Shown here piece by piece: positions 1 through 8,210 of a stretch of 64,000 bases of DNA. The notes under the pieces were generated by a model, which was not told where the DNA came from, did not search any database, and saw nothing but the letters and a program-made list of their open reading frames with translations. Position numbers and translations under genes: made by a program. Position 1 is the first letter of the stretch. The number at the start of each line of letters is the position of its first letter. This DNA comes from Chitinophagales bacterium (GTDB lineage Bacteria; Bacteroidota; Bacteroidia; Chitinophagales; Chitinophagaceae): contig JAIXKI010000023.1 in the NCBI GenBank assembly GCA_026936105.1, positions 154,308 through 218,307 on the forward strand. Direction: 5' to 3'.

Positions 1-1
1 T

Positions 2-2335
2 GTTAGCATCAATGACCTGAAAGCTGTAAGCGATTATCTGAAGAGCAAATTCAGCTATGATCCGGGTCCTTATGATAACTTCCCCGCATTCAAGAATGAA
101 AATCATAAATACATTGTAAAAGTTGACTGGAACATAAGTGACCAGCATAAGCTTACCCTGAAGTACAACGATTTCTACGGCTTGCAGGATGTTCTTCCGT
201 CACAGAGCGGTGGAATCGCAGGTGCAGATATCGCAACTTACGGCCCCAAATTCTCCAGCTCTGCAATGAGCTTCTTCAATTTCATTTATTCGCCTGAAGA
301 TATTGTAAAAGCCGGTACCATAGAATTGAACAGCCGTTTTTCAAGCCGTATTTCCAATCAATTCTTAGCCACCTTTACTAAAATCAGAAGTGACAAATCA
401 AAACACGGAGCCACATTCCCGGCAATAGATATCATGGCTGATTATCCATCCGACAAGAGGAATTACATCAGTGCAGGTAACGAGCCTTTCAACGGCAATA
501 ATAATAAGGTGCATACTGACGTAATGAGTTTCACTGATAACTTCACTTATTATACCGGGAAGCATACTCTTACTGCCGGCGTAACTTTTGAAGCACAGAA
601 AGTGGGAAATATGTTCATGCCGGGGTCACAGGGATATTACCTTTTTGCGAACGTGCAGGACTTCCTGAACAACCAGGCTCCTTTAAAATTTGCTCAGACT
701 TATTCACTGATCAAAGGACAGGATGCTATATTTTCTGCACAGCTGAAAATATCACAATTATCCGCTTATATACAGGATGACATTAACGTAAGCCAGAATT
801 TTAAATTCTCTTATGGTCTTAGAGTAGATCAGCCGATTTATCCGGAGCAGCCTCTCGAAAATCCGGCTACAACCCAGTTGAGTTTCCGTGATGGGATGCA
901 CTATAGTACAGGTAAATGGCCTAAAGCTGCCGCTTTGTTCTCTCCCCGTGCAAGTTTTCGCTGGGATTTATATGGTGACAAATCACTTATTATACGTGGC
1001 GGTACCGGCCTTTTCACTGGCAGAATCCCATTCGTTTATCTGACAAACGTACCGACAAACAGCGGTATGTATCAATACTCAGCTAAGGTGTTGACCACAA
1101 GTTCTGGAGTTAATATGAATAATTTCCTTTTCAACCCGGATCCCAAGGCATATAATCCTTTTTACAACACCGGATTGGCATCTTCTTTACCTCAGTATTT
1201 TCCGACAAGCGCCGGGACAGTTCCGTCAACAAACATTGTTTTTGCTGACCCGAACTACAAATTCCCACAGGTATGGAGAACTGACCTGGGCTTAGAGCAA
1301 AGGATCGGAAGCTCATGGAAATTAACCCTGGAGGCAATGTACACAAAGGATATCAATGCCACTTACATGATCGACGTGAACCAGAAAGATCCTGATGGAA
1401 CTGTGACGACAGGTTCATACTCCAGAGGATATTTCACTTCAACTGCTGCAAGAAGGATCAATCTGAATGTTTCTAATGCTATCCTGCTTACAAGCGACAG
1501 TAAAGGAAGTTCTTTCCTCTTCACTGCTCAACTTGAAAAATCATTCTCTAAAGGCTGGTGGGGTTCTTTGGCTTACACTTATAACTATGCTGCTAACCTG
1601 ACCGAAAATCCGGGATCACAAGCCGCTTCAACTTATAATGGTAATGTAACCGGAGGCACTTTGAATGACCTGCAACTTGCCAATACTGCCAGGGCTTTAC
1701 CGCATCATATTGTGGGAATGGTTTCTAAACGCTTTGATTATGCAAAGCATTTCTCCACTACGATCACATTGTTGTATCAGGGAGCCAAGAACGGCGCTTA
1801 CAGCTATGTGTACAGCGGCAGCGTTACCAACCAGGGGCAAAACTCTGCCAACCTGATGTACATACCCAAAGATGCAAAGAATCCGAACGAAGTAAAATTC
1901 GTTGATCATTCTTATGGGGGCGTACTATTCACTGCTGCACAGCAGGCTGCCCTTTTTGAAGATTACATCAATCAGGACCCTTATCTGAGCAAGCATAGAG
2001 GACAGCTCGCTGACAGAAACGGTGCATTCCGCCCGTGGTACAATGAGTTGAATCTGAAGTTCGTTCAGGAAGTTTATGCCAAGATCGGTAATCAGAGACA
2101 TACACTGCAATTCAGCGCTGACATTTATAACATACCTAACCTCGTCAATAATTACTGGGGAGCAAGAAAGAGTTATACTGTGAACAACCCTCTGACATTA
2201 TCAGGCGTTAGTGGCGGAGTTCCCTCATTCTACATTACTCCTTATCAGAACAAGCCAGTTACTTATTCATTTTTTAACAATGTTTCCGTTTCAAATACAT
2301 GGGCAATGCAACTTGGTCTGAAATACCTGTTCTAA
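2..2335 (+). CDS. TonB-dependent receptor, Oar-like, 5' truncated by window edge
   Basis: C-terminal 777 residues of a large outer-membrane TonB-dependent receptor; the frame is open from base 2, so the signal peptide, any carboxypeptidase-like regulatory domain and the plug lie outside the window. The visible part is rich in alternating aromatic/polar beta-strands (for example NHKYIVKVDW and DQHKLTLKYN near the left edge) and ends in Phe (QLGLKYLF), the usual C-terminal signature of an outer-membrane barrel. Such receptors import large ligands using TonB/ExbBD energy. No SusD partner is visible downstream, because a terminator and a convergent gene follow, so this is more like an Oar-type receptor than a SusC of a polysaccharide locus. 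The TTG near base 182 should not be taken as the start. Confidence 0.85.
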   Translation, partial: VSINDLKAVSDYLKSKFSYDPGPYDNFPAFKNENHKYIVKVDWNISDQHKLTLKYNDFYGLQDVLPSQSGGIAGADIATYGPKFSSSAMSFFNFIYSPEDIVKAGTIELNSRFSSRISNQFLATFTKIRSDKSKHGATFPAIDIMADYPSDKRNYISAGNEPFNGNNNKVHTDVMSFTDNFTYYTGKHTLTAGVTFEAQKVGNMFMPGSQGYYLFANVQDFLNNQAPLKFAQTYSLIKGQDAIFSAQLKISQLSAYIQDDINVSQNFKFSYGLRVDQPIYPEQPLENPATTQLSFRDGMHYSTGKWPKAAALFSPRASFRWDLYGDKSLIIRGGTGLFTGRIPFVYLTNVPTNSGMYQYSAKVLTTSSGVNMNNFLFNPDPKAYNPFYNTGLASSLPQYFPTSAGTVPSTNIVFADPNYKFPQVWRTDLGLEQRIGSSWKLTLEAMYTKDINATYMIDVNQKDPDGTVTTGSYSRGYFTSTAARRINLNVSNAILLTSDSKGSSFLFTAQLEKSFSKGWWGSLAYTYNYAANLTENPGSQAASTYNGNVTGGTLNDLQLANTARALPHHIVGMVSKRFDYAKHFSTTITLLYQGAKNGAYSYVYSGSVTNQGQNSANLMYIPKDAKNPNEVKFVDHSYGGVLFTAAQQAALFEDYINQDPYLSKHRGQLADRNGAFRPWYNELNLKFVQEVYAKIGNQRHTLQFSADIYNIPNLVNNYWGARKSYTVNNPLTLSGVSGGVPSFYITPYQNKPVTYSFFNNVSVSNTWAMQLGLKYLF

Positions 2336-2356
2336 AAGTTGTTTGCTCTTAAAATA

Positions 2357-2386
2357 AAAAACCCTTCCGGATGCGGAAGGGTTTTT
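2357..2386 (+). terminator. Bidirectional rho-independent terminator
   Basis: A 13-bp perfect stem (AAAAACCCTTCCG / CGGAAGGGTTTTT) with a 4-nt loop is followed by further Ts. It has an A-run on the left and a T-run on the right, so it can end both the receptor gene on the plus strand and the convergent esterase gene on the minus strand. Confidence 0.9.
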
Positions 2387-2414
2387 CTTTTTGAATCTGT
2401 GAGAAAAATCTGTT

Positions 2415-3227
2415 CTACTTCCCCCACCCCCACTTTAAGAAAGAAGGCATCGCTTTGCCCCAGGTGGGGACATCATGGCGGCCGTCTTTCAATTCCAGAT
2501 AGGCAATATCCTTCTTCCCGTCATATCCTTTGGCAGTAAGTTCCTTGATCAGGTCAAGAGTATCATCAATAGAGTCTATGATACCATTGCCATTTCTGTC
2601 AAGAGTTTCATCTTTATTTCCGCATTGAAAAAAGAATTTCAATCCGGGTTCATATTTCCCGTTTCTTATTTGCAAATGCATAATCCGGTGCTCTTCGTCT
2701 TTATAGTCAGGGTCATCCTGATCCAGCGAACGCCACCACAGAGAACCGGAGAATACTCCTGCCTTTTGAAACTCATCCGGGTGGTTCCATACAATATCCA
2801 GGGCGCTTAACCCTCCCAATGAGAATCCGGCAAAAGCTTTCCCGCAAAAAGAAATATCAGGATCTTTTTGATAAATGAACGGCAACAATTCATGAATGAT
2901 GAACGAAGTGTAAAAGCAAGCTTTGGCGCCTCTCCCCTGGTAGTCTGGTTCCGAAGCTACCCCATATTCCATCTTCCTTTCCGCACCGGCATGAATGCCC
3001 ACACAAAGCACCGGTTGTATCTTCTCCTCATAATAAAGATCCTGAAGTATCTGCACCAGGCCGAGATTCTTCATGTCCTGGCCGTCATTAATCAGCAGAA
3101 GATGCAATTTTCCTTCTTCCACCGGGATCACAGGCCAGTACATATCTATTTTGACTATTCTTTTTAAAAATTGCGATGGGATCCAAATCGTTTCCGGTAC
3201 GATAACGGGCTTGTCTGTTAAAGGCAT
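2415..3227 (-). CDS. Alpha/beta-hydrolase-fold esterase (enterochelin esterase-like)
   Basis: A 270-residue protein of the putative-esterase (Esterase D / enterochelin-esterase-like) group. The nucleophile elbow GFSLGG is at residues 134-139 (Ser136), and a C-terminal GRHDVPTW motif supplies the likely catalytic His. No signal peptide is visible, so it is predicted cytoplasmic. The start at 3227 is supported by a perfect -7 box (TATTTTTG on the minus strand, plus coordinates 3233-3240) only 5 nt upstream, which implies a leaderless mRNA. It diverges from the ATP-grasp/YbdK genes. A second, unrelated-looking esterase of the same broad family lies at 55020-55751. The natural substrate is unknown; the name describes a fold, not a proven activity. 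Confidence 0.75.
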   Translation of the reverse strand: MPLTDKPVIVPETIWIPSQFLKRIVKIDMYWPVIPVEEGKLHLLLINDGQDMKNLGLVQILQDLYYEEKIQPVLCVGIHAGAERKMEYGVASEPDYQGRGAKACFYTSFIIHELLPFIYQKDPDISFCGKAFAGFSLGGLSALDIVWNHPDEFQKAGVFSGSLWWRSLDQDDPDYKDEEHRIMHLQIRNGKYEPGLKFFFQCGNKDETLDRNGNGIIDSIDDTLDLIKELTAKGYDGKKDIAYLELKDGRHDVPTWGKAMPSFLKWGWGK

Positions 3228-3305
3228 ACCGCCAAAAATAGGGATTTCGCTCTTTTTCTCATCATGCTGCCTTTAAATCATGGCAGGCCAGCCGGAAAGG
3301 GTTAA

Positions 3306-3337
3306 TTTGTTTATATGGCTGCTAAAAAATAAATTTG
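3306..3337 (+). promoter_or_regulatory. Bacteroidota sigma-A promoter for ATP-grasp gene
   Basis: TTTG at 3306-3309, a 20-nt spacer, then a perfect -7 box TAAATTTG at 3330-3337. The predicted transcript start is near 3343, about 57 nt before the ATP-grasp start codon. Confidence 0.65.
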
Positions 3338-3399
3338 GGAAAAGCCTGCCGCTTCTTAATTTTTGTATTATCACTATTCATCACTATTAATAAACACTT

Positions 3400-4356
3400 A
3401 TGAGAAAAATCGGAGTTTTATTTGGAAGGGAACGCTCATTCCCCACCGCATTTGTAGAGAGAGTAAACAGTAAAGGCGTTTCCGGCGTGATTGCCGAGCC
3501 GGTGCGTATTGAAAAAGCATTACAGGGTGATCCGACCGGATATGCAGTAATCATTGACCGTATTTCACAGGACATTCCTTTTTACCGCACCTGGCTGAAA
3601 AATGCAGCTCTTACCGGAACTGCTGTGATCAACAATCCGTTTTGGTGGAGCGCCGATGATAAATATTTTAATAACTGCCTGATGACAAAAGTGGGTGTTC
3701 CTGTTCCCAAGACGGCCATTCTTCCTTCAAGGGACCTGCCGACGGACACTACCGATGATTCTTTCAGTAATCTGGCTTATCCGCTTGACTGGGATTCCAT
3801 CTTCCAGTATGTCGGTTTCCCGGCATACATGAAGCCTTTTGCAGGCGGCGGATGGAAAAATGTTTATAAACTCAATAACGCCGAAGATTTTTTTCAGAAG
3901 CACAATGAGACCGGGCAACTGGTAATGTTGTTGCAGGAAGAGATTGTCTTCACTGAATACTATCGTTGTTACTGTATCGGAGGCAAGCACGTCCGAATTA
4001 TGTCCTATGAGCCGCGCAATCCGCATCATCTTCGCTATGTTGCCGACTTCAAACCTTCAGAGGAGAGTTTGCAAAAGATGACAGACATCGTTCTCCGCAT
4101 CAATAAATACCTGGGATATGACTTCAACACCGTGGAACTGGCGATCCGTGATGGTATTCCTTATGCAATTGATTTCTGCAATCCCGCTCCTGATGCAGAC
4201 CGGCACAGTGTAGGCGATGAGAACTTTGAATGGGTGGTGGAGACCGCTGCCAATTATGCCATAGAAAAAGCTTTAAGCATCAATGAGGGCGGTGATAATC
4301 TTACCTGGGGGGAATATTTAAAAAGAAGCAGTAATAAAGCAAGTCTTATCAGTTAA
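3400..4356 (+). CDS. ATP-grasp domain ligase
   Basis: A 318-residue ATP-grasp protein resembling RimK/glutathione-synthetase-like ligases, which form amide bonds between a carboxylate and an amine through an acyl-phosphate. Visible features are KPFAGGGWKNVYK around residues 146-158 (phosphate/ATP-binding loop), LLQEEIVFTEYYRCYCIGG (adenine/hinge strand), and a C-terminal metal-binding stretch with ELAIRDG and IDFCNPAPD. No signal peptide is seen; predicted cytosolic. A YbdK-type ligase follows downstream on the same strand after an inserted small gene, and a further ATP-grasp gene lies at 14939. The substrates are not recognisable from the sequence. Confidence 0.75.
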   Translation: MRKIGVLFGRERSFPTAFVERVNSKGVSGVIAEPVRIEKALQGDPTGYAVIIDRISQDIPFYRTWLKNAALTGTAVINNPFWWSADDKYFNNCLMTKVGVPVPKTAILPSRDLPTDTTDDSFSNLAYPLDWDSIFQYVGFPAYMKPFAGGGWKNVYKLNNAEDFFQKHNETGQLVMLLQEEIVFTEYYRCYCIGGKHVRIMSYEPRNPHHLRYVADFKPSEESLQKMTDIVLRINKYLGYDFNTVELAIRDGIPYAIDFCNPAPDADRHSVGDENFEWVVETAANYAIEKALSINEGGDNLTWGEYLKRSSNKASLIS

Positions 4357-4372
4357 AAAGATGAGAGGAATT

Positions 4373-4819
4373 GGTAATTGGGAATTTCAACTCAGTGAGA
4401 AATGTTTAAATAATGTTTATGAACTATAGAGGGTACAAAGATCTGGAATGTTATATCCATGCAAGGCAACTGCGGCAATTTGTGTCATCTCTGGTCAACA
4501 AGTTCCCGGGTCATGAAAAGTTTTTATTAACAAATCAAATTCTGGATTCTTCCAGGTCTGTTACCAGTAACATAGCGGAAGGTTATGGAAGATACACTTA
4601 TGCTGATACCCGGAACTTTTTTATCATAGCAAGAGGTTCCTTAACCGAAACAATGGAGCATCTTGCTACGGCTTATGATGAAGGTTATATCACTCTGGAA
4701 GAGTTGACAAACGGAGAAACAAAATGTGAAACAGTTTTCAAGCTGATTAACGGATATATTTCATTTCTGGATAAATCAATAAGGCAATTAGCCGGAGCTA
4801 AATTAAATTCCTAATTCCA
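4373..4819. repeat. Imperfect inverted repeats bounding the four-helix-bundle gene
   Basis: The left arm 4373-4387 (GGTAATTGGGAATTT) and the reverse complement of the right arm 4805-4819 (TGGAATTAGGAATTT) match at 12 of 15 positions. Together they enclose the whole four-helix-bundle gene and overlap its stop codon. This fits a small insertion cassette, but the repeats are AT-rich and imperfect. Confidence 0.4.
4413..4814 (+). CDS. Four-helix-bundle protein (23S rRNA intervening-sequence family)
   Basis: A 133-residue protein of the S23 / four-helix-bundle family (TIGR02436 type), recognisable by the N-terminal YKDLECYIHARQL helix and the conserved SRSVTSNIAEGYGR and FFIIARGSLTET segments. 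Members were first found inside intervening sequences of 23S rRNA genes but also occur as stand-alone genes in Bacteroidota; their biochemical role is unknown. Translation may start at 4413 or, more in keeping with the family, at the ATG at 4419. It sits between two amide-ligase genes with no evident functional link, and the inverted repeats on both sides suggest insertion. Confidence 0.85.
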   Translation: MFMNYRGYKDLECYIHARQLRQFVSSLVNKFPGHEKFLLTNQILDSSRSVTSNIAEGYGRYTYADTRNFFIIARGSLTETMEHLATAYDEGYITLEELTNGETKCETVFKLINGYISFLDKSIRQLAGAKLNS

Positions 4820-4840
4820 AAACCCTAATTACATAATACT

Positions 4841-5953
4841 ATGAGTCAGAATTACAAAACCTTCACTCTCGGGGTTGAAGAAGAATACATGGTGCTGGAC
4901 CCTGCCACAAGGGAATTGAAAAGCCATAAGCAGAAGATCGTTCAGGAAGGCCAGAAGGTGATCAAGGACAAAGTGAAAGCGGAAATGCACCAGGCTGTTG
5001 TGGAAGTGGGTACAGATATCTGTGCCGATGCTGATGAAGCACACAAAGACGTATCCATTCTCCGGAGAACGATCTATGAAATTGCTAAAAGCCTGGGGTT
5101 GGGAATAGGCGCTTCCGGAACTCATCCTTTCAGCCATTGGGAAAGCCAATTGATCACAGATCATGCACGGTATAATGAGATCGTAAATGAATTACAGGAA
5201 GCAGCCCGTAGCAACCTGATCTTCGGCCTGCATGTGCATGTGGGAATGGAAAGCAGGGAAATGGCCAATCATATTGCCAATTCCACCCGGTATTTTCTTC
5301 CTCATATTTATGCTTTAAGTACCAACTCCCCTTTTTGGGAAGGAAGATTGACCGGCTATAAATCGTTCCGCACCAAAGTATTTGATAAATTTCCCCGAAC
5401 CGGCATACCGGAAAGTTTTGAAAGCATAGAAGCGTATGATAATTTTGTCAAGATACTTATCAAGACCAACTGCATTGATAATGCAAAGAAAATATGGTGG
5501 GATCTGAGAGTACATCCTTTTTTCAATACTGTTGAATTCCGGATATGTGATGTGCCTTTAACGGTAGATGAGACCATTGCGCTGGCTTCACTATTCCAGG
5601 CTGTATGTGCCCGCATCTATATGCTTCGTTCAAAAAATTTAAACTTTATCCAATATTCCCGGGCATTGATCAATGAAAATAAATGGAGGGCCAGCCGATA
5701 TGGTATTGACGGAAGGCTGATAGATTTCGGGAAAGAAGAAGAGATCAATACCCGGTCATTGATCTATGAGCTGCTCGAATTTGTTGACCCGGTGCTGGAT
5801 CAATTGGGCAGCCGCCACAGGATAGCATACGTCAATAAGATACTGGAAGAAGGCACCGGCGCTGACCGGCAATTAGCTGTCTTTTATAAAACAAAAAATC
5901 TTACCGGCGTAGTGGATTACATTCAGGAACAATTTTTAAGCGGAATCCAATGA
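4841..5953 (+). CDS. ybdK: YbdK-type carboxylate-amine ligase (GCS2 family)
   Basis: A 370-residue member of the glutamate-cysteine-ligase type 2 family (TIGR02050, E. coli YbdK-like). The N-terminal GVEEEYMVLDP motif carries the metal-binding acidic residues, and the HVHVGM motif around residues 130-135 and the RVHPFFNTVEFRICD segment are typical of the fold. These enzymes catalyse ATP-dependent carboxylate-amine ligation; E. coli YbdK has only weak gamma-glutamyl-cysteine ligase activity, so the true substrate here is open. Length matches the family (about 370-380). It lies 26 bp after the four-helix-bundle gene and is probably co-transcribed with the ATP-grasp gene upstream. Confidence 0.88.
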   Translation: MSQNYKTFTLGVEEEYMVLDPATRELKSHKQKIVQEGQKVIKDKVKAEMHQAVVEVGTDICADADEAHKDVSILRRTIYEIAKSLGLGIGASGTHPFSHWESQLITDHARYNEIVNELQEAARSNLIFGLHVHVGMESREMANHIANSTRYFLPHIYALSTNSPFWEGRLTGYKSFRTKVFDKFPRTGIPESFESIEAYDNFVKILIKTNCIDNAKKIWWDLRVHPFFNTVEFRICDVPLTVDETIALASLFQAVCARIYMLRSKNLNFIQYSRALINENKWRASRYGIDGRLIDFGKEEEINTRSLIYELLEFVDPVLDQLGSRHRIAYVNKILEEGTGADRQLAVFYKTKNLTGVVDYIQEQFLSGIQ

Positions 5954-6075
5954 TGAGGTGAAACGGGAAATGAAAGTCTGTTTTGACGACAAAAGGCATT
6001 CAATATCATCTGTCAGTTATAAAGTTCCCGAAGATCCAAAAGAAATGATAATTATGCACACAAACCGTCCGGTTT

Positions 6076-6105
6076 TTTGAAGCAGCCTTAAAATTGCGTA
6101 TTTTG
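6076..6105 (+). promoter_or_regulatory. Candidate sigma-A promoter for the 6149 gene
   Basis: TTTG at 6076-6079, a 19-nt spacer, and TATTTTG at 6099-6105 (one T short of the full TAnnTTTG box). A separate GGAAC...CACCCTAAA stretch at 6111-6138 resembles the ECF-type motif seen at 7124 and 8098, but its spacing is 2 nt shorter. Confidence 0.4.
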
Positions 6106-6148
6106 TATCAGGAACTTCATCTTTTCTTTCACCCTAAACCATCTGATC

Positions 6149-6955
6149 ATGTTCCGAAACTTAAAGACCTACCTGGTACTGGCGGTGATCCTTGCGGCTG
6201 CAGTACTCCTGATCTTAAATAAATTTCTTGCTTATGGTTTGATCGTCGGTGGTGTGGGTTTTGCCGCTGTATTATTGTACCAGGCTTTCATGAAACAAAA
6301 AGATGATGAGATCAATCAACTCAGAAATCAATTAAAGGAAGTGGATAAAACCACCGCTTCACTGAAAGAAGAAAATACCGAATTACGAAGCAGGAAGCTG
6401 AATATCTCTGAAATAAAAAGTGTGGTGGATCTCGGACTGATGGAAGTGAATGCCAATTTTACCAGGGTATGGAATGATAAAAGTGAATATCAGGGGAAAT
6501 CTATCCGCTTTTTAGGCGCTTTGCAGGTCAGCATTGTTGCCAAATATGGTTTAGACATGAAAGACCTGAAGGTGAAGTTTGATCCCGATAAAAATGAGCT
6601 GACGGTTGCCAATATTCAGCCCAAATTTCTTTCTTTCTCCGACCTGAATTATGACTGGAAAATTGCAGAAGTTCTTATGTACAGCATCCCGCTGGTGGGA
6701 GAAAAGCATTGGCAGACCACCAAAGACCTTGAAGCGCTGAACAGTGAATTGAAGGAAAACTACCGCAAGCATATCAATGAAGAAGTGAAGAATGGCCCGG
6801 TAGAAATGGAATGGGTGCTCACTCCTCTGAAAAAACAAGTGGCATCGGCACTGGAGCTGATGCTCGGCGCCAACGGAAGAAAGATCATCGTGGTGGATAG
6901 TTTTGATGATTCTTTCAAAGCTTTGGCAGAATACACCGATGCTGAAGGTGCATAA
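6149..6955 (+). CDS. Membrane-anchored coiled-coil protein, DUF4230-like
   Basis: A 268-residue protein. Two hydrophobic segments (about residues 8-25 and 28-47) form an N-terminal membrane anchor, followed by a coiled coil (about 50-85, rich in Lys/Glu/Gln/Leu heptads) and a globular C-terminal domain. The stretch GALQVSIVAKYGLDMKDLKV resembles DUF4230 proteins, which have a membrane anchor and a domain of unknown function; the assignment is tentative. It is monocistronic with its own candidate promoter. No enzymatic motif is visible. Confidence 0.6.
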   Translation: MFRNLKTYLVLAVILAAAVLLILNKFLAYGLIVGGVGFAAVLLYQAFMKQKDDEINQLRNQLKEVDKTTASLKEENTELRSRKLNISEIKSVVDLGLMEVNANFTRVWNDKSEYQGKSIRFLGALQVSIVAKYGLDMKDLKVKFDPDKNELTVANIQPKFLSFSDLNYDWKIAEVLMYSIPLVGEKHWQTTKDLEALNSELKENYRKHINEEVKNGPVEMEWVLTPLKKQVASALELMLGANGRKIIVVDSFDDSFKALAEYTDAEGA

Positions 6956-7123
6956 AGCCGGTAAAATTTTAAACTCTCTTCGTCATTACATCGCTGTCTT
7001 TACTGATTACTGACATTGTCAATTCAATGTGATAACAAAAAAAACTGCAGCGCCGCTTTCCCCCTCATGATGATCAATTAAATCTGTCAGTAAACTTCAT
7101 CTCTGAAAAAGAATTCAAAATTC

Positions 7124-7156
7124 TTTGTAACCTTTTCTTTCCCTGCCTACCCTAAT
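7124..7156 (+). promoter_or_regulatory. ECF-type promoter motif, copy 1
   Basis: TTTGTAACCTT at 7124-7134, 12 nt, then CTACCCTAAT at 7147-7156. The same two blocks with exactly the same spacing occur before the ECF sigma gene (8098-8130). The AAC in the -35-like block and the 16-nt distance from GTAAC to TACCC are typical of ECF sigma-factor promoters. The lipoprotein gene starts 30 nt downstream. Confidence 0.65.
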
Positions 7157-7185
7157 CAATCATTAACCACACAAAAAATACAACA

Positions 7186-7851
7186 ATGAAAACAATCGCA
7201 TTAAATGGGTCATTCAGCCCTGTAAAAAGAATTGCAGCGATCATTTTAGCTGCCACCATTATGGTCTTCACTATGCAGAGCTGTAAGAAAGACAGTACAT
7301 CACCCTTAGAAAGTTCAAAGTACGTCGAACTGAATTCAACCATGCACAACTTGTGGGCAGAGCATATGCAGTGGACCTATGCAACCGTTGATGCATTTTT
7401 CAATAATCAAACCGGTCTTCAGGCATCACTGGACCGCCTGCTGCAAAATCAAAAAGATATTGGCGCTGCCATCGTTCCTTACTATGGACAGGCTGCCGGC
7501 GATCAACTCGCTGCACTTCTGACCGAACATATCCAGGGAGCAGTTCCCGTACTTCAGGCAGCACAAGCCGGCGACCAGCCAGCATTGCAGAAAGCTCTTA
7601 ACGACTGGCATCAGAATGCTCAGGACATTGCTGACTTCCTTGTTGCCGCAAATCCGAAAAACTGGGAATCCGGTGATATGAGGGATATGATGAAAGGGCA
7701 CATTGATCAGACAACCACCTACGCAGTGGATCTGCTGCAGGGTAATTATAAAAAGGCCATTGAAGATTATGGAGAGGCTTTTGACCACATGATGATGATG
7801 GCCGGCATGCTCAGCGAAGGGATCGCAAAACAATTTCCGAACAAGTTTTAA
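7186..7851 (+). CDS. Helical lipoprotein of unknown function
   Basis: A 221-residue protein with a lipoprotein signal peptide: positive N-region, hydrophobic core, and lipobox ending FTMQSC with the lipidated Cys at residue 33. The mature part is predicted almost wholly helical with repeated conserved blocks (RLLQNQKDIGAAI, LLTEHIQ, WHQNAQDIADFLVAANP, GIAKQFPNKF). Similar His/Met/Trp-containing helical proteins occur in Bacilli, often under misleading names; no activity is established. It is preceded by the same two-part motif as the sigma-factor gene and followed by a strong terminator, so it is a monocistronic probable target of that sigma factor. Confidence 0.8.
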   Translation: MKTIALNGSFSPVKRIAAIILAATIMVFTMQSCKKDSTSPLESSKYVELNSTMHNLWAEHMQWTYATVDAFFNNQTGLQASLDRLLQNQKDIGAAIVPYYGQAAGDQLAALLTEHIQGAVPVLQAAQAGDQPALQKALNDWHQNAQDIADFLVAANPKNWESGDMRDMMKGHIDQTTTYAVDLLQGNYKKAIEDYGEAFDHMMMMAGMLSEGIAKQFPNKF

Positions 7852-7914
7852 GATCACAAGATGAAAGAAGAATTAAGGGTATAAGGATAGTCCGTTGTTT
7901 TTCAAATGAAGAAA

Positions 7915-7946
7915 GAGGGGAATTTCAATTCCCCTCAATTTTTTTT
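7915..7946 (+). terminator. Rho-independent terminator after the lipoprotein gene
   Basis: A 10-bp perfect stem GAGGGGAATT / AATTCCCCTC (7915-7924 and 7927-7936) with a 2-nt core loop, followed by AA and eight Ts. Together with the ECF promoter at 8098 this accounts for the recognisable content of the gene-free stretch 7852-8210. Confidence 0.92.
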
Positions 7947-8097
7947 AATGGGGCCGGCTCTTTAAACGTATTCCGGTCCATCAACTTTAAAAAAGATAAT
8001 AATTCATGGGAGTAAGGGTATTGTTTTTTGTCTTTACATCCTAAAAATGAATAGGTTATATATAAATTTCACTTATTTTCATCCGCAGAAAAGAAAA

Positions 8098-8130
8098 TTT
8101 GTAACCTTCGGGCACTTCATCTACCCTAAT
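8098..8130 (+). promoter_or_regulatory. ECF-type promoter motif, copy 2 (autoregulatory candidate)
   Basis: TTTGTAACCTT at 8098-8108, 12 nt, CTACCCTAAT at 8121-8130, identical in both blocks and in spacing to the copy at 7124-7156. It lies about 80 nt before the sigma-factor start codon, which fits ECF autoregulation. Confidence 0.65.
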
Positions 8131-8210
8131 ATATTGAAAACGGGAAAAGATAATGGAAGGCATCAAAAAGCATGAAATTATCTGAAATGAGTTCTTAAGA
8201 AATCAACAAC

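Noticed and set aside
4413..4814. Four-helix-bundle gene as a sign of an rRNA operon here
   Set aside because: No 16S/23S sequence surrounds it; the family also occurs outside rRNA genes.
5958..6080. Small frame (MKVCFDDKRHSISS...) after the YbdK-type gene
   Set aside because: Only 36 codons from its ATG, no recognisable family, and the downstream gene's promoter overlaps its stop; kept as unproven.
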